Shown here: positions 42,904 to 57,900 of the stretch, piece after piece
Numbering within the stretch: position 1 is the stretch's first letter
Layout: each line of letters starts with the position of its first letter
DNA from: Lineus longissimus
Lineage: Eukaryota > Nemertea > Pilidiophora > Heteronemertea > Lineidae
Assembly (NCBI RefSeq): GCF_910592395.1
Contig: NC_088310.1
Location: forward strand, 26,987,491-27,051,490
Length of the DNA: 64,000 nucleotides
Direction of reading: 5' to 3'
Notes under the pieces: generated by a model
What the model was told of the DNA's origin: nothing
The model's input: only the letters and a program-made list of their open reading frames with translations
Database searches by the model: none
Made by a program: the position numbers and the translations under genes

Positions 42904-45900
42904 TTATATTGATAAGGTCTGTATTCTTTTTTGTGTTGCTTTATTTCTGCGCTTGTCCTCATAAAGACTTGGTGAGACGAATACCAGTTCATCCCTGGGT
43001 CGTAAACTACCATCATACCGTGAACTCCAGGCTGCTGTAGAAGAAAGGATGGGAGTTAACTTGAATCAGAAATTGTGTTTTGCGTTATTAGACCTGCATG
43101 ACTTTATGCCAAGATCTCGATACTGATGGTTCTTCATGTGAAAATTGGTATTTTGACCAAAACCTTGGCCGCCACCACCTCTGTTTTAGCCGACATTTTA
43201 GCTCTAACTTCGTAGTGTTTGGTGAGACAACCAATACCACCAGTTGGGTATCGATTCCTCAATCATAGTTTTCTTTTTGCAAAACAGGGATAACTAAGAA
43301 ATAACAAATCATGTAAAGCAATCCATAACACACCTTAAAGGACACTGAATCAGCGCCAGGATAGTCAGAAGCAGGTCAGGTTACACATGTGCATGAATCA
43401 ATCCGAACTGCTGCCGAGTGTCGTATATGTATGCATAACTGGTGACAAAATCTTGAAATTTCCAACTTCTGCCGATCGTGGCGCTGATTGAAAGTCCTCA
43501 AAGGAAAATTGCCATTCAAAAAATGCATGCAAAGATTAATCAACACAATCAACACTAAAGTGACTTAGCCATGAGAGGTTACCGCTCTACAAGCAGAGCT
43601 GACTAAAATGTCACATCTAGGCTAGACTCTGGTTATGAAATAAAGCACTAATAAAGTTGATAGGAGTTACATGTAAGCTTTCATAAACTTTCCCTTGGTA
43701 CCTGCTATGTTTCTATTGAGGGTGGCAGGATAGTTTTTTAAGGTTGAAAAGTTAAATATGCAAGACTAACAGGTAAGTACCATCTGGACTATGATCAGGA
43801 AAGTTTGACAGAAGCAGGACAGAGGCCAAAGTCAAGCTTGGGAAAGTATGGAAGTTCCCCCACCAGGTCACTGATGGCTTGTTAATGGAGAGAATGATGG
43901 TAAACAAGTCAAGAAATGACAGATGTCAATGTGTCTACCGTATACCACCATGAAATATCAGCAACCTGTTCGATAAATAACATTCGTCTATAGAGCAAGG
44001 GTAATCTAAGGTACATGAAACAGACTATAAGGTTTTAGCCTACTCGTTTACTCGTTCATCTTCTCGGATAGATGGTATTTTGGTATAATTGCCCCGAGAC
44101 TATATAATTGTATCACTTCACCTTACCCAAGGCTGGTTTCCCCAAACAACATTGCTGCAATATTGAAGACTTTTCAAACTTGTTCTGTTTATGCAGTTGC
44201 CAAGGGAACAAGGGGGAATCAACCCCTCAGTTGCTTACAGGGTTGACACAAATGGATTCCACCAAGGAATAGAAAGGTTTGCGAAATGAAGGGGTTAACT
44301 GAGCCAATAAAAGATGAACGAGGAGACATGCCAAGTAAATGGCACTCACTAAAGTGGATGTCATCGGTGAGGAGAGGTCGATTTGGTTTTGTCACGCTTA
44401 CTGGGTTCTGGAAATAAACGGACATTACGAATAAAAATACCACACAATTTTGAAGGTTTCTTGTTGCCTCGCATGTCTTACTGGCATGGGCACTCACAAC
44501 CTGCATACAAGTAAGTACAGTATGGTTGGAAAGCGATCTCTGCCCAGAGTGAAATTTGAAATGAAAGATAAATAGTTAAAGCAAGTCAAAATATAAACAA
44601 AGGTTAATCTGGTTAAAAACACAACACTGGACATGAAATTAATCCAATCAATAAGCAAGAGCCCAGGATAAGTAAGAACATGTACTAAATGTAAATGAAC
44701 CACATCAAACAATGTTAAAGGATTGTAATGTATTGATTAATGAAAGGACAGAGCAAAGGTTCATCAGCCTGAGACGATCATGGCTTTGTGGTTATATGAA
44801 CAGAAGTATTACCACCACCAGGGATTCATTCAAGAGGTAGTTCAACAGCAATTAGAATCTGGCAAAGACATTAGTCAATGGTGGCTTTAGTTTGGGGCGA
44901 GGTGTTGAAAGGGATAATCAGTGGTAAACATTCAATGGAAGTTTCAAATTAATGCAAAACGCAAAAGACCTTTCTGGAAGCACAGGTCAATAGGTGTTGA
45001 GGAATACGCCTGCACTCCTTGGTCGTCCATAGTAGTAGAGACGTCCTAGAAGAGAGAACAGGGTGGCCTAAAATTGTGGTACTGGTAGCACATGCTATGC
45101 CTATTGCTTGGTAGAAACACCATGCCATATAGGCTTCAGCTCAAGCTTGATTGCCAGATCAGGCTTTCTTTTCACTGCTCACTGGAAGCTTACTCTTTTG
45201 ACCACCCAACATGATCAGCCTATATTTTAATCACATGAAAGGGGCTAATTTGATATATTTGGTTGGACGTTGCCTACATTGCATTTCCCGCCAATGTGGC
45301 AGCAGGACTCACCTCCTCTAATCTTAAAGGGCAATCGATTCACTTCACTTACTTTGGTTTGGTGTTACTTGATATCTTGATAACCCAGCGGATGCCAGTC
45401 TGGCCCTGTATTGTGCTGGCGACCCAACGTACTTGGCATGTTGATCAGATGGAGTCCTTGCCTTGGCGTTGTTCATAGTATGAGGACGCTTGGGCTCATC
45501 AGCCAACTTCGGCAGATGCCCATTCTGAGATTTCTGGCCTGGGGAATATGAGCTGGGGACTCTTTTTGGACGGGCTGAAAACATAAACAATTGAATTATG
45601 TTTCCTGAACATTTAAACAGCTTAAGTTTTTCCTTGAATATGCCCATTTTCCTAGCCACCACATAATCAAGCTCAATGTCTTTTTAAACAATACCAACAC
45701 CCCAGCAAACAGAATCCAACAATGCCTTCACGCAATCAAACTGAATAACCAAAAACTTTATTGAAAGCTGAGCATCAACTTGGACATATTAGCTTAATAA
45801 ACACAATAGGGACACTGGAGAGGCTGAAGGAAACCTTCAATGTCGGAGAGTCACTCTCTATATCACGAGGACAACGAGACTGACAAGGAATCGAAACTAA

Positions 45901-48900
45901 GGCCTGAGAGGTGAAAGGTGCTGATGTTTCCACAGTGCTAATCTAACATATTCGATCTATCCTTAATCAATAGAGGTAAGGGTCAGGCAAGAGCTCCTAA
46001 TTTAGCCCTGAAGCAGTAGGAAGTCATATGTTTACTTACAAATGTTACATTTGTATGTATCTTCCAAGAAGACTTCAGGAGGCAAGTCTGGCTTGTACGA
46101 TCCTCTCAATCGATTCTGGGCTTGCTCTTGCCTCCTCTGTTGATCAGTCTGCGGCCGTTCCTTCAATCTCCTCTGGTCAGATTCCTTGGCTGACTTGAGC
46201 TCCCTCTGGAGGTCTTGTTTGCGGCTTCCTCTACTGCTACTACGGGTGCTATCCAACGTAGTAGAGCTACTGGCTTCATCGGCCTTGTCACTCCGTCTGC
46301 TCTCCCCATCTTCCCTTCTCTCTTTCGTAAGAATTTTAATTTCATCTGAAATATCAGCAACAATACTTTTTAAAGGGATACTTGAGGCAAGAGTGAGGTA
46401 GGTCAAATGAAAACTACCAACTCCTGCCTATAGCCTCATTTAAATTATAGGGCCACAACAACAATCTGAGTGATAGCTGACCAGCCTGAACAATTGAGCA
46501 GCAAATGTTAAGTGATTAAAGATCAGTGGTATTATCACTTTACACTTACTACAGAGATAGTGCTCCCACTCATCGACTGACTGGACCGCAGGTTCACTTC
46601 CACCATTCTTACGCCTTTCCATTAACTTCTTCAGCATCAACTGATCACTGTAGTCTCCATGGTACAACTGAATCCGTCGCAGCCTGTGCAAGTCCTGTGC
46701 GTTCCGACGGATAGCCTCAAACTGACGTACGCTATCAACAATTTCCTGTGCCCTCTTACTAACAGCAGTTTTAGGCCTTATCTTCTTGCCAGTAGCAGTC
46801 TTTGGCCTAGACTCAGTGTCACTGTCCTTCGCACTCCTGACAGAGGAAGCAGTTTTTCCTCTAACCTGCCCAGGTTTGACTTGAACCGTTTGTACTCGTT
46901 TATTTCTATTCTGTTCCTGAAACGGACATCCTGTCCTTTTGGTATTATTTGTTCTTTCACTCGGTTCAGTTGCACTGGTCTCTGATGGCACAACAGGGGA
47001 GGCATTGACAGTATTTATTGATTCTACTGGACTACTACTTCTTGACTGTGACCGAGATGGCGATGGCGACTTTCCCGGAACCGGAGACAACGACCTTGAC
47101 CTTGACCTCGACCTTGACCCTGACCTTGACACCGAGTGAGACTTTGACCGTGACCTTGCCTTTAAATGTGGCTTCGATCTCGAGTCCCATATAGATAACC
47201 TTGACCCAGACGTTGATCGTGACCTTGACCTCGAACTCGACCTGGACTGAGAACCAGAACTAGACGAGTCTGAACTTGAGTCTCCACTAGAGCTACTTCG
47301 TGATCTGGATCTTCGAGACTCTCTTTGTACGATCACAACACCTGCATCAGCCTTTACCTCTGATCTTGATGGCGAGTCCGACTTGGAACATGAACTCATC
47401 TTTGATTCTGAACGTGTACTGGACTTGGAGCGCGACCGTTCTGGTGAATCAGACTTAGATTTCGGCCGTTCTGATGATGCAGACTTTGACCTTGAACCTT
47501 TAGATCCAGATGGTGAAGGTGACCTTGGCCCAATAGACCCTGATGGCGACTGTGGTCTGGAACCTGTGCTACCAACAGATTTGGCCTTTGAACCAGAGCT
47601 GCTCAAAGATTTTGAACCTTCAGGGGATCCTGCCCTGCTTGACCTTAAACTAGAACGAGATGCAGTCACTGCCACCACCATGAAGTGATCCACCTTCTCC
47701 TGTGTTTCAGTACGGTCCGACGAAAGGGGTTTGACTTCTTCTAAATTCTGTTTCGACTTCTGATCATCTGGAGACAATGTTTGTTTAGAATCAGCAGAAG
47801 TTGGTCTAGACCTCGGCTTCTTTTTCGCAGAATCTGAAGGTGAAACCCGCAGATTACTTTTTGTCCCACGATTTATATTTCTGCGTTTTGCTGACTTCTG
47901 AATGACATTAGCAGCATGAAGGGTGACTTTCTTTCCTGATGCTGCTCCATTTGCCTTCAAGTACTCTGCTATTTCAGTGTTTCCTTTTATCAGGGCAACA
48001 TCTAATGGAGTAAGGTACTGCTCCTGCAATCAAATGAAATGTGTGGGTCATAAATGTTCTGAAAAGCAACTGTTTGATTGTGGCCAAAATCCTGTTGCAT
48101 CGATCTTAGGTTGGCTCACTAGCCACCTTTGGGCCTAGGCAACAAAAATATTGTGATGATATTCTAATCTAACAACTGGCAAATTAAAATTAGTAACAAA
48201 CTGTTCCAGACTGATCAGAATCCGCTTTGCTCCTGAAGTCAATCGTTACCAGACATCAACTATTTACCTTCTGTGACTTGCTCTTCATAACAGCATTGAT
48301 GTTCGCATTGTTATCAAGCAGCAGCTTACACAGCTCAAGGTTGTTGGTCATGCAGGCAAGATGGAGGCACGTGCGGCCATCTTGGTTTCCCTTACTCAGG
48401 TGCTGGCCTTCATCATACTCCACCAGAAGTTTGGCAATTTCTGAAACAAGACAACAATCTGAAGCTTGCCATGGAAATACTCAGCCTAAAGGCTAACAGA
48501 CAGCCATCTATATGTGCATCAACAAACTACTGGCAGTTCCCTGCAGACGTTAATTAATCACTCAACCATGATACATTGTGATCCAATATCAATTACGATG
48601 CAATTGAGGTGGCAGAGACCAGTCCTACAGGAGGTCCACAAATACTCCATGGATATTCATTAACAATAATGCGCATCACCATGGTAACCAACAAAACAAT
48701 TAGGATTAGTTTCTATTGATATGATATCTGTATGACATGTTGTGACAGGTAGATGGAGAGTAACTACATTAAGAAGTAAGCCATCTGTACCGCTGTATCC
48801 AGCCGTATTGTTTACCATTTCATATTTTATGCCCTGGCAATACAGTGAAGAGGAACCTTTCTAAACAGACATCTCTCCAATAAGGACACTAGGTTTTGGT

Positions 48901-51900
48901 CCCAAATTGTCCTTACCATTCAAGTTGACCTCTCTATTCAGGAAACCTCTCTATTAAGACACTATTAAAGAGAGGTTATGCTGTATTACATAAGTTTCAG
49001 AGAGATTATCATGATCAAAGAAAGGGAATGAAATCAAAGCAAATAGAGTTCAATAGACCTTGATAGATCTCTAAATGGTGGAGCTAAGTTCTATTGAAAC
49101 TAATGAAATGTTGGCAAATGATCCAATCTGACATTACCTGTTTTTCCAGACTGTGAGGCCTCATGTACTGGGTATTCTCCCTTGGCGTTCCTCAACCAAA
49201 AGTTGGCATTTTTGTTCATCAAAAACCGAATACTATCGTTACAGCCTTTAGCAGCAGCGCAATGTGCTGGACTGGAATTACAGAAGGAGGAAGATCAGAA
49301 AGAGAAGAACGAAACACAAATCACATCTCTTCATCTTCTTCTTCTCTGCTTCTTCTCTTCTCTGCTTCTTCTCTGTCTGTGAAATACTGTGACCGTGATG
49401 GGAGTGCCAAGTTTAAGCTCCAAAACATGTACAGCTCAAATAACACAGTTAAATATCTCTGTTTACCTTCGTCCCCTTTTATCCTGGAAATTTGGGTTGG
49501 CACCAAGATTAAGAAGAAGACTGGTACAGTCGGTGTGTCCAAGTGTGATAGCGTAGAAAACTGGGGTACATGAGTTCTTATCCTGGCAGTCAACATTCGC
49601 ACCTGCCTCATGGAGAGCTTCAATACACTTTGGATGACCACGGCTAGCCGCGCAGTGCATTGCTGAAAAACATGTCAAACGCTTGGATGAGTTAATGATA
49701 AACAGTCATAATATAAGTCTTCATTGGCAACACTGGGCTTATTTATGATATGATTGATGGCAAGTCTCTATTCAGTCAGGAGAGTGGTATTCAATGTAAA
49801 AACGAACCAATCTTATTGTGAAATATTTTACACTTAGTGAGGTCAACGTCCAGCAGGAGATGCCAAGAAGGCCAGCAGATGTGTGACCTGATATACACGA
49901 AAGTTTGCGTGACTTTAACAGGAGGAAGCACAAACAATAACATTTGCATGTACTGGGGACCAATTTGCTTTCATTACTACAGTATCTACGAGAGGGCTCT
50001 CATTTTTCATTGGAGAGACCAATGATCAGAAATTCTCTCAATGCTAATCACCAGGAAGTGATTTGATGGGAGATTTGTGCTCAGTAGGAAAAAATGGATG
50101 TATTATGCATGAACAATGATGGGTGATTTGATATAATGCATTGTTTGAAAATAATATTTCAATCATAAAATGCATTGTCAGCAATGGATTTACTGAGCTG
50201 ATAATTATTAGTTGATATTTAGGTGTTTTAACATGACAAATACTGCACTGCATAACATTCACCATAAAAAACTGAAGTGACTCAAATCACAGACTTAGGT
50301 AACAATTTTGGGACAAATTCTGAGTCTGGCCAAGAGTTCTCACTGATGAGCAGATATCATTCAGACAAGATGAAATGCCTCGCACTTACTCACCTGTGAG
50401 TCCATCTTTATCAGTAGCTTCTGGATCTGCACCAGCCTCGATGAGAGCTAAACAAGCTTTACTGCTCCCTGAAAAAGAAACAGATTACTTGAAACTCCAG
50501 GTTGGCATTTTGTTGGTCTCATAATGTTTTTCTGAAAGTCTACTACTGAATCTAGTACCCACCTCTACCTTTCACTTGATCTCCTGCAGGGGCAAAAGTT
50601 GGTTTACCACTGTTGTAAAATGACATGAAACTATTAGTATACCACACTCACCAGCACTGGCTGCCCATAACAATGGTTGTCGTTGATCTTTATCCTTGCA
50701 GTTCACAGGAACGCTCCTGTCAATGAGCTTATTGAGGACCTCCAGCCCCACCTTGGGGTCCACACCATCATTGGCAGCCCCGCTCATCTGGGCCGCGTAG
50801 TGGACTGGAAATGCCTGATGGATATCAGCGGTGGATAATGATGCACCATGCTGCATGAGGACATCCATCACTTCCACTTGGCCGCATACTGTAACGCAGA
50901 GAGACACATGGATTAAGGGAGCACTCAAAGCCTACCTCACAAGGGACTGCCCTCTAGTCTATGAAATAGCTGTCATTAGTGCCGGGCCATGATTATCTCC
51001 CTCTATTATGTCACCTTTAACTGGTACAAGTGCTCATCGCCCAAGTAATCAATTCAAAGACAGTGGAACCATTCTATTAAGGATGACCTTAGGACTGATA
51101 AATGCTGTGCTGAATGGAGGGGTGTCCTGATTACCGAGGTTGAATTGAATAGAAATGACTAGTTTGGGACCAAAATCTCCATCCTGCCAACAGAGGTGTC
51201 CGCTAAATGATGTTCCACTGTATGTATTTCAAGTCTCACCTGTCGCCCAATGAACTGCTGTATGTGTCTCATTGTCAGTACAGTTGATGTTGGCACCTTT
51301 CTCCAGGAGAAATTTGGTGAGTGCCACATTGCCTGCAATCACAGCCATATGCAGCGGGCTGTATCCATCTTCATCCTGATGACAGACGAGATACTCGTCA
51401 GCCTCAAGAACCAACTCAGCACACTTTGTTTCCGTATTTTCAGCACAGTAGTGGAGGGCAGTTTTCGATGTCTTGTCCCTGGTGTTTACGTCAACCTTTG
51501 AAGAGAGAGATGAAGGTTTTGTAAAGAATATAACGGCCACTTCAGAGCACCAACACGCAGTAAAATCTAAATTCTTGAATTTAACTATAATAGCATTCAG
51601 ACAGTTTTAAAACAACTTTGGAGTTTCATATGACTTATAGAATCATTTTCAGGAAGTAAAAAAACTTAGAAAATATATTTTTTCTCTCTTCCCCTTCCCT
51701 CCATGCAACAAGCACCAACTTTTGCCAAAACAGGCCACAAATAAGACCACACAGCAAATATAATTGGCAAATGATTGTTCATTTTAAGGTCTTATTGTTC
51801 AGGTGTTGTGGAAAAAAACAGGAATGATTATTTAATTTACAATTAATTTCCCATCGACAATTCTGAAACCACAGCAAATATTGTCACCGTCGAAACCAAA

Positions 51901-54900
51901 CATGTTATCAGGCGATTATTGATTGGAGGATTGTGTGCAGAAGGAGTTGGGGCGGCCAGTCACTTCTTCACACGGAATGCATCAAATATTCAACAAACGC
52001 CTGATTTGATTTTCAATGTGGGCCATATTGTTTGAAAGCCAAGTGGCAAGCAATTTGAGTCAAATGCAAGGAGTGAAAACGCACCGAGCTGCTCCCTGGG
52101 TCAGGGGCAATCAAGAGATCCTGAAAACAATCCTGGGGCCAGGTGAAGGCATCGATCTTGACAAACACGACTTATGGGATTGCAACGCCCTTTGACGTTC
52201 ACTGTTTCTGTGATGTTAAATCGACTTACCTTGTGTTCAATGAGCTCTCTGACGGTATCCGGTTTCTCCAACTGACACGCAATCATCAAGGGTGAGGCCC
52301 CCTCCCCGTTGGCGATTTCCAAGTCCTCCATCGGGCAGAAGTCTAAGAGAAGATGAAAGAACTTCTGATTGTTGTTTTGTAGGCTACGTTGTATTACACT
52401 CTTTCTGTAGTCAGGCTTGTTGGCCTGAGCACCATGTCTGAAAAACAGGAAACAAGAGAAACACTGTACCTAATGATTAGAATCCGCTGTTTTTCAGCCC
52501 CTTCACCCACAGATGTTCTGTCTCTTAATGACAAACCTCTCTCCGAGTCTTACTGGGTGGATGAAAGAGAAAAGTAAATGTTGACTACCACATTATCCAA
52601 CTAAACTTGATCATAATTAAGAGACTTCCATTTCATTTGGCATCCTCTCAGTAAAACATTTATTGACAACTTTGAATGCAAAATAAACAAGGTGTGATGG
52701 AATTCATTATTGAGATGAAATATACCAAAGTTTGATTAGCGAGTTTCCATGGAAACCACGCATTACGATGTGAGCACCTTTGACCCTTAAGAGAGCCTCC
52801 AGTGATGTTGCGGTAAATCAAGTATAGACTACGATCTCTTAATTTATTCTTGGGAAGATGTATTGGGTATATTATGTTGACTAAAATAATTCACCAAGTC
52901 ATCCTTACAATAATGTAAATGGGCCTAGTAAACAGGAACACCTGCCATGCAATTCTTTCTCATTTAAATGGTCAGATTAACTCATTATAAGTGATGTCAC
53001 AACTACACCACATGTTCACTCATGCCATGGCCCTTATACAGGTTTTCCCAGTTAAAGGCCCTTCATGATTATAATAGAAAATTCAACAGTTCAGGAAGTC
53101 GAGACAGTTTGGAGATTAGAATTCCTTTAGCCTTAACCCTTTCACTATGGCTAACGATAGTAATTCGCCCGACTTGTCAAATGTGACTTGTAACAGTGAA
53201 TATAGCCTTTTGACTAAGGTATGAAGAATGATTCTCCAGGAGATCTATCCAATCAAGGAAACTGAACCATTTTAATAACAAACCGAAGAGTGGTTCCAAC
53301 ATTCAATCACATGAGCATTTCCTGACATTCTTTATTCTAAATGAAATCAAGTATATCAATAATTCACCTCGTGACATGCAATTACCTCACTCACACTGAT
53401 ATATTGGATAATAAAGGCATTATAGCACACTGACAGATATTAGATTTTCTTCTGTGGGGAAAAAGTGATTATTGCCTTTTGAAAGGACATTATCAAGAAT
53501 ATTGCTTACTTATCAATGGCATGCCAGCTGTTAGAGGTTTTTGTCCTATAAGCTGTTTACTGTAAAATACAGTGCTAGTCTTCTCAATGGAGAGGAGAGC
53601 TGAACGTCACCTAGGATATTAGCCATAATCAAAAGCACCCTAAAGTTTGTGATTGGACCCCCTTTTGCAAAATTATTCGGCTCACGAAAATAAAGCGGTT
53701 CAGAATGAGACATTAGGCAACTCCATCTTTCTCTTAGTCTTAGCTTCAGATGATCAACAAAGTGACCAATGATGACAGAAACAAGGCCAAAAGAGTATCC
53801 ATGCGACCAAGTTACATCATGGCAAACGCAACAATATGAAATATATCCAACCACAGACAGAAAGTACACAATCTCACCTTGGCAACTAATGAAAACAATG
53901 ATATGGCTCGTTTGGCATGGTCTGAGTTTGGAGTCGGAAGGAAACGGTTGAATCACTCGCAAAGAGTGAATCTATACCAAGTAAGTTTGCCAACCGCAAA
54001 CTTTACACTGAAGTAATACTGTACGCTTGTTTTGTATTTGTTTACAGTACTCATAACTATGAACCTTTGTCCTGTAGGATTTGTGGTAGGCATATACCCG
54101 CTTGAAAGGAATATCATAAGGCTATTATGAAATATAGAGATACGAAATGGAATAATCTCTTTGAGAATATGAAGTATAGAGCCTTAAGCTATTGGTGTCT
54201 TTCTCTACCTATGTTGAGACACTTTGGGGACAATCTTGCGTGTCAAACAGAGTCCAAACTCATGACATGTAGAAATTTCATAAGTGATGTATAAAACCAC
54301 TTTCCTGAGATTCGATATTCAAATTCAACAAAGTTTGTTCTTCTTGCCTGAGGAACATACATGTAAGGTAGAAAACAGCAAATCCCATTATCCTCTAGTT
54401 CTTGTAAGCTGTCTGAAATGATAGCCCGATTTCAATGAAGGGATCCAGAGACAAGTGACACAGATACTGTCCTAAGGTCAGACCACAACTGCACCTAAAT
54501 AGCCAGTAATGGTGTCTGGCTAATCACTATTGACAATGTCCTTATGGTCAGCTGGTATATCATTGCCGCAATGATCTGATATAAAGCTCTAATTGATTCT
54601 TTAATCATCGCACTAATGATCCATGGATAACATCCGCAAATCATATCAAAATGACAATAGAATACCACAAACTGAAATGAATGATCGAAGAAGGGATCAA
54701 CAAACAACTACATGTATATAGAACAGGGTGGTTATAATTAGCAGAACTCATCAATGGGCAGGGAGTTTATAGATTGGTTGACTGAATTAAACCCCTATTG
54801 ATATCACCCTGCCCTGAGACGGGCAGGTTGAGACGGACTGGTTGTACATTTCACTGTTGTCTGCCTTTTGGGAAAACTGAGTACCATTAAATTCTTCCAT

Positions 54901-57900
54901 TATCTCCTGATGTCATTTACAATAACCCTTGAAATGGCACACCCCTCACTACGCCATCTGAAGCCATTTATCAAAATCTCCTACCCGATTATAGAGAACC
55001 ATAAAGCATCTCCTGAAGCAGAATAATGAGCCACTAATTAGCTACAAATACAAAAATCCCAACATCACGGCTCTGAACTGGTATCGATCTATTTGACTCA
55101 GTGATAACCCTCATGCAGAGCTTGAAGATGACAACATCGATTTATGGATTGCAGGAGACAGGTATGAAGGACCTTGAGCAGTACTAGTAACATGTGGTGG
55201 GATTCTTACTGAGAAGTACATGGTTTCTCAAAGACGGTGGGTGATTTGTATGAGATGTGTCATTTCAAGACTGGAAACAGCTATAAAAAAAAGAATCATC
55301 AGAATGGGTTACAATGTTCCTGATATCAAAAATATATATTTTGGCTAATATCGAACTCAACTTACCTCAACAGCAGACAAAATAATTCCTCTTGGTTCTG
55401 AGACAGGCAATAGTGGAGAGCTGTCCTCTTGGTTTTATTCGTTTCTACCTGGTCGACATCGATGCCACACTTGATAAGCTTTTCACAGATCTCTAGATTC
55501 CCGAGTGTCACCGCGTAAATAAGCGGAGGTAGACCACCTTTGTTTGTCGAGCTGAGCAACTGAAAAGGATAAAGCAAAGGAGGTTTTTAGAAAGGGAGTA
55601 CGTGTGTATAACCCAGTTATTTCATTTCAAATGAAAGTCATGTCCTCAACAGACTTTAGGACACCCAGCTGTTGACACTATCTACCTGCAGGGAGCATGC
55701 AACGATTCCAATGGCCTCTACAATTCTGAAGGGTAGCTCATTCCAATGAGGCTGTTAGGGTGTACTGCCTTCTTGTCAATACAGTGGTTCGGAGGTCACA
55801 TTCTGTCAGGTGACCAAAGATTTTCGTCGAAAATAGAATGCAAGGTTACTGTAGGGTTGGGGTGGTTAAAGGGTTTATTTCAATCAAACCACCCAACCAA
55901 GTGCATGCCAACGATTCAGGAAATATCAGTAAGGTGATAGAGATATCACGTTCTGTTGTCAATAATGATGGACCAAGCCAGGATAATCTAATTACAACCT
56001 GACATTTACCTTACTCTCATCGCCATTGGTAACAAGTAAACAAACCCAGGACTGATCCAAATAAAGCAGCAATAAATGATTGGGTCAGTCTCATATGGTT
56101 TAATGAAGTGTTTCGAAGGGCACTAACACTTGATCTTCATTGTGCCCAACAGAGCATTGCCCAATATCGTTAAAGGCCACTGCCATGTGGGGAAATGGAC
56201 TGAAAGGAAATGCTCAGTCATGACTGTAACTACACAGCATTGCCGAGGTTAATTTACTGGGATTAAATGGCTTTTCGCAATTTGAGCATACTTTTCAATT
56301 TCATCCAAGCTGACACATCAAGCATTCTAAAAAAATTGCAAAAGTCAAAATTTTAGTTCAAATACAAGGCATTTCTAGCTATTTTTAACTCTGACAATGT
56401 TCAATTTTCTCACCAGTCTGCTCCACTTGATCAACCAAATTATCAGACAGTCATAGGGTACCCTCATTCGTTGGTCATGGTCAGAACAAGACATTGGGTG
56501 ATATGAATTAAGACTAGCAAATGCTTTTATCTAAAACTCCATGTTCATTTACAGTTACACTAGACCTTTCTGTACAAAATTGAAGTAAAAGCATTTGCTA
56601 GCCTTTATTCATATATGCCATTGACTAAGATTACTGCTACTATCATATTGATCACTTATTTCAGCACTCATATTCATACCAGCTACTTTGCAGAGTATCC
56701 TGTCAAGGTATCACGTAAGCCAAGAAATACCTACAAAGTCTAAAACAGAATTTTCAAAAATAAGTATAATCCAATATGTCATGCGAAAACACAGAATGTC
56801 GATAGGTTTATGGTCAAAGCTACATAGAAACCATACTGGGTGAATGGCTAATTCAGGTCTAATACATGTACTATGCCGTCAGCCATCCTTAACACAAATA
56901 GCCTGACAAATAGCCTAACAAATAGCCTAACAAATAGCCTAACAAATAGCCTGACGGTGATGTAGAACAGAATGCCTGAATACTCCACCATACAAGGCCT
57001 ACTTTTGAGGCCCACACTTGTTGCGGGAAAACAGTTTTCTGCACAATAAGCGCACCATGTAGTAATTGGCCAACACAAATGACAATAAAGTCTATTTATT
57101 CTTGTATTTTAATATGATATTCATAATTCTAAAGCCTTACTCAGACATGATTGGTCATAAAATTTCTCTGCATGACCAAATTCATTTGTTCAATCAAATC
57201 TGTTAAAGTGGCTCCCATTTTGAATGATTTATTTCAAATTGCCTAGACAGTCGATTCATTTTTTATCATGAATTATCACAGATTGTTAGGTTATACTATC
57301 ACCAGTCATATCTTACCTGTTTTAGCTCAGAGGTGATTATGATAATAAATACTGTGGTTGAACGATTAGGTTAATGCTCAACACTAACAAAACAGGTTTG
57401 TTCAGTCCAAAGTAGGCCTACCCTATGCAGGCTTATACCAAAGGAATCTCTGACTTTAGGATAGTCTGCAGGCTTTCACTACTTTTTTTCAACATACATG
57501 CAATGATTTTGTATAAGGCAGGGAATTTAACTTCAGAATTAACCCAAGTCTAAGACAGTGAGATTTGGCAAACTCTTTCAAACGCAAAGATTGTTTCGTT
57601 TCTCTACCAACTCTGACAAACCACATGTACAGTACATGTAGGCCTAATGTTAGCACAGAGGAAAGAACAATTATCAGCATGGACCCGACATATATAGGCC
57701 CGTTTGTGTTTGTTAACATATGTCGGAACTCAGCGTAGGCCCCTAAACTCCAAAAGGATTGTTAGACTTGCCCGCATACAAACCTCTTTTGGGCTATGTT
57801 TGACGATGGCAGATATTACTTCCTGTGCTCCCATTCGTATGGCGAAATGAAGGACATTGTTACCCTCCTTATCAGTCAAATGGGCATCAAAGCCAGCTTG

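Noticed and set aside
46939-47688. Asp/Leu-rich plus-strand ORFs opposite the ankyrin gene
   Set aside because: Antisense shadow of the Ser/Arg-rich coding exon; the repeated DLDLD pattern mirrors RS codons.
56848-57078. Protein with repeated VRLF
   Set aside because: Product of five 12-bp tandem units inside an intron.
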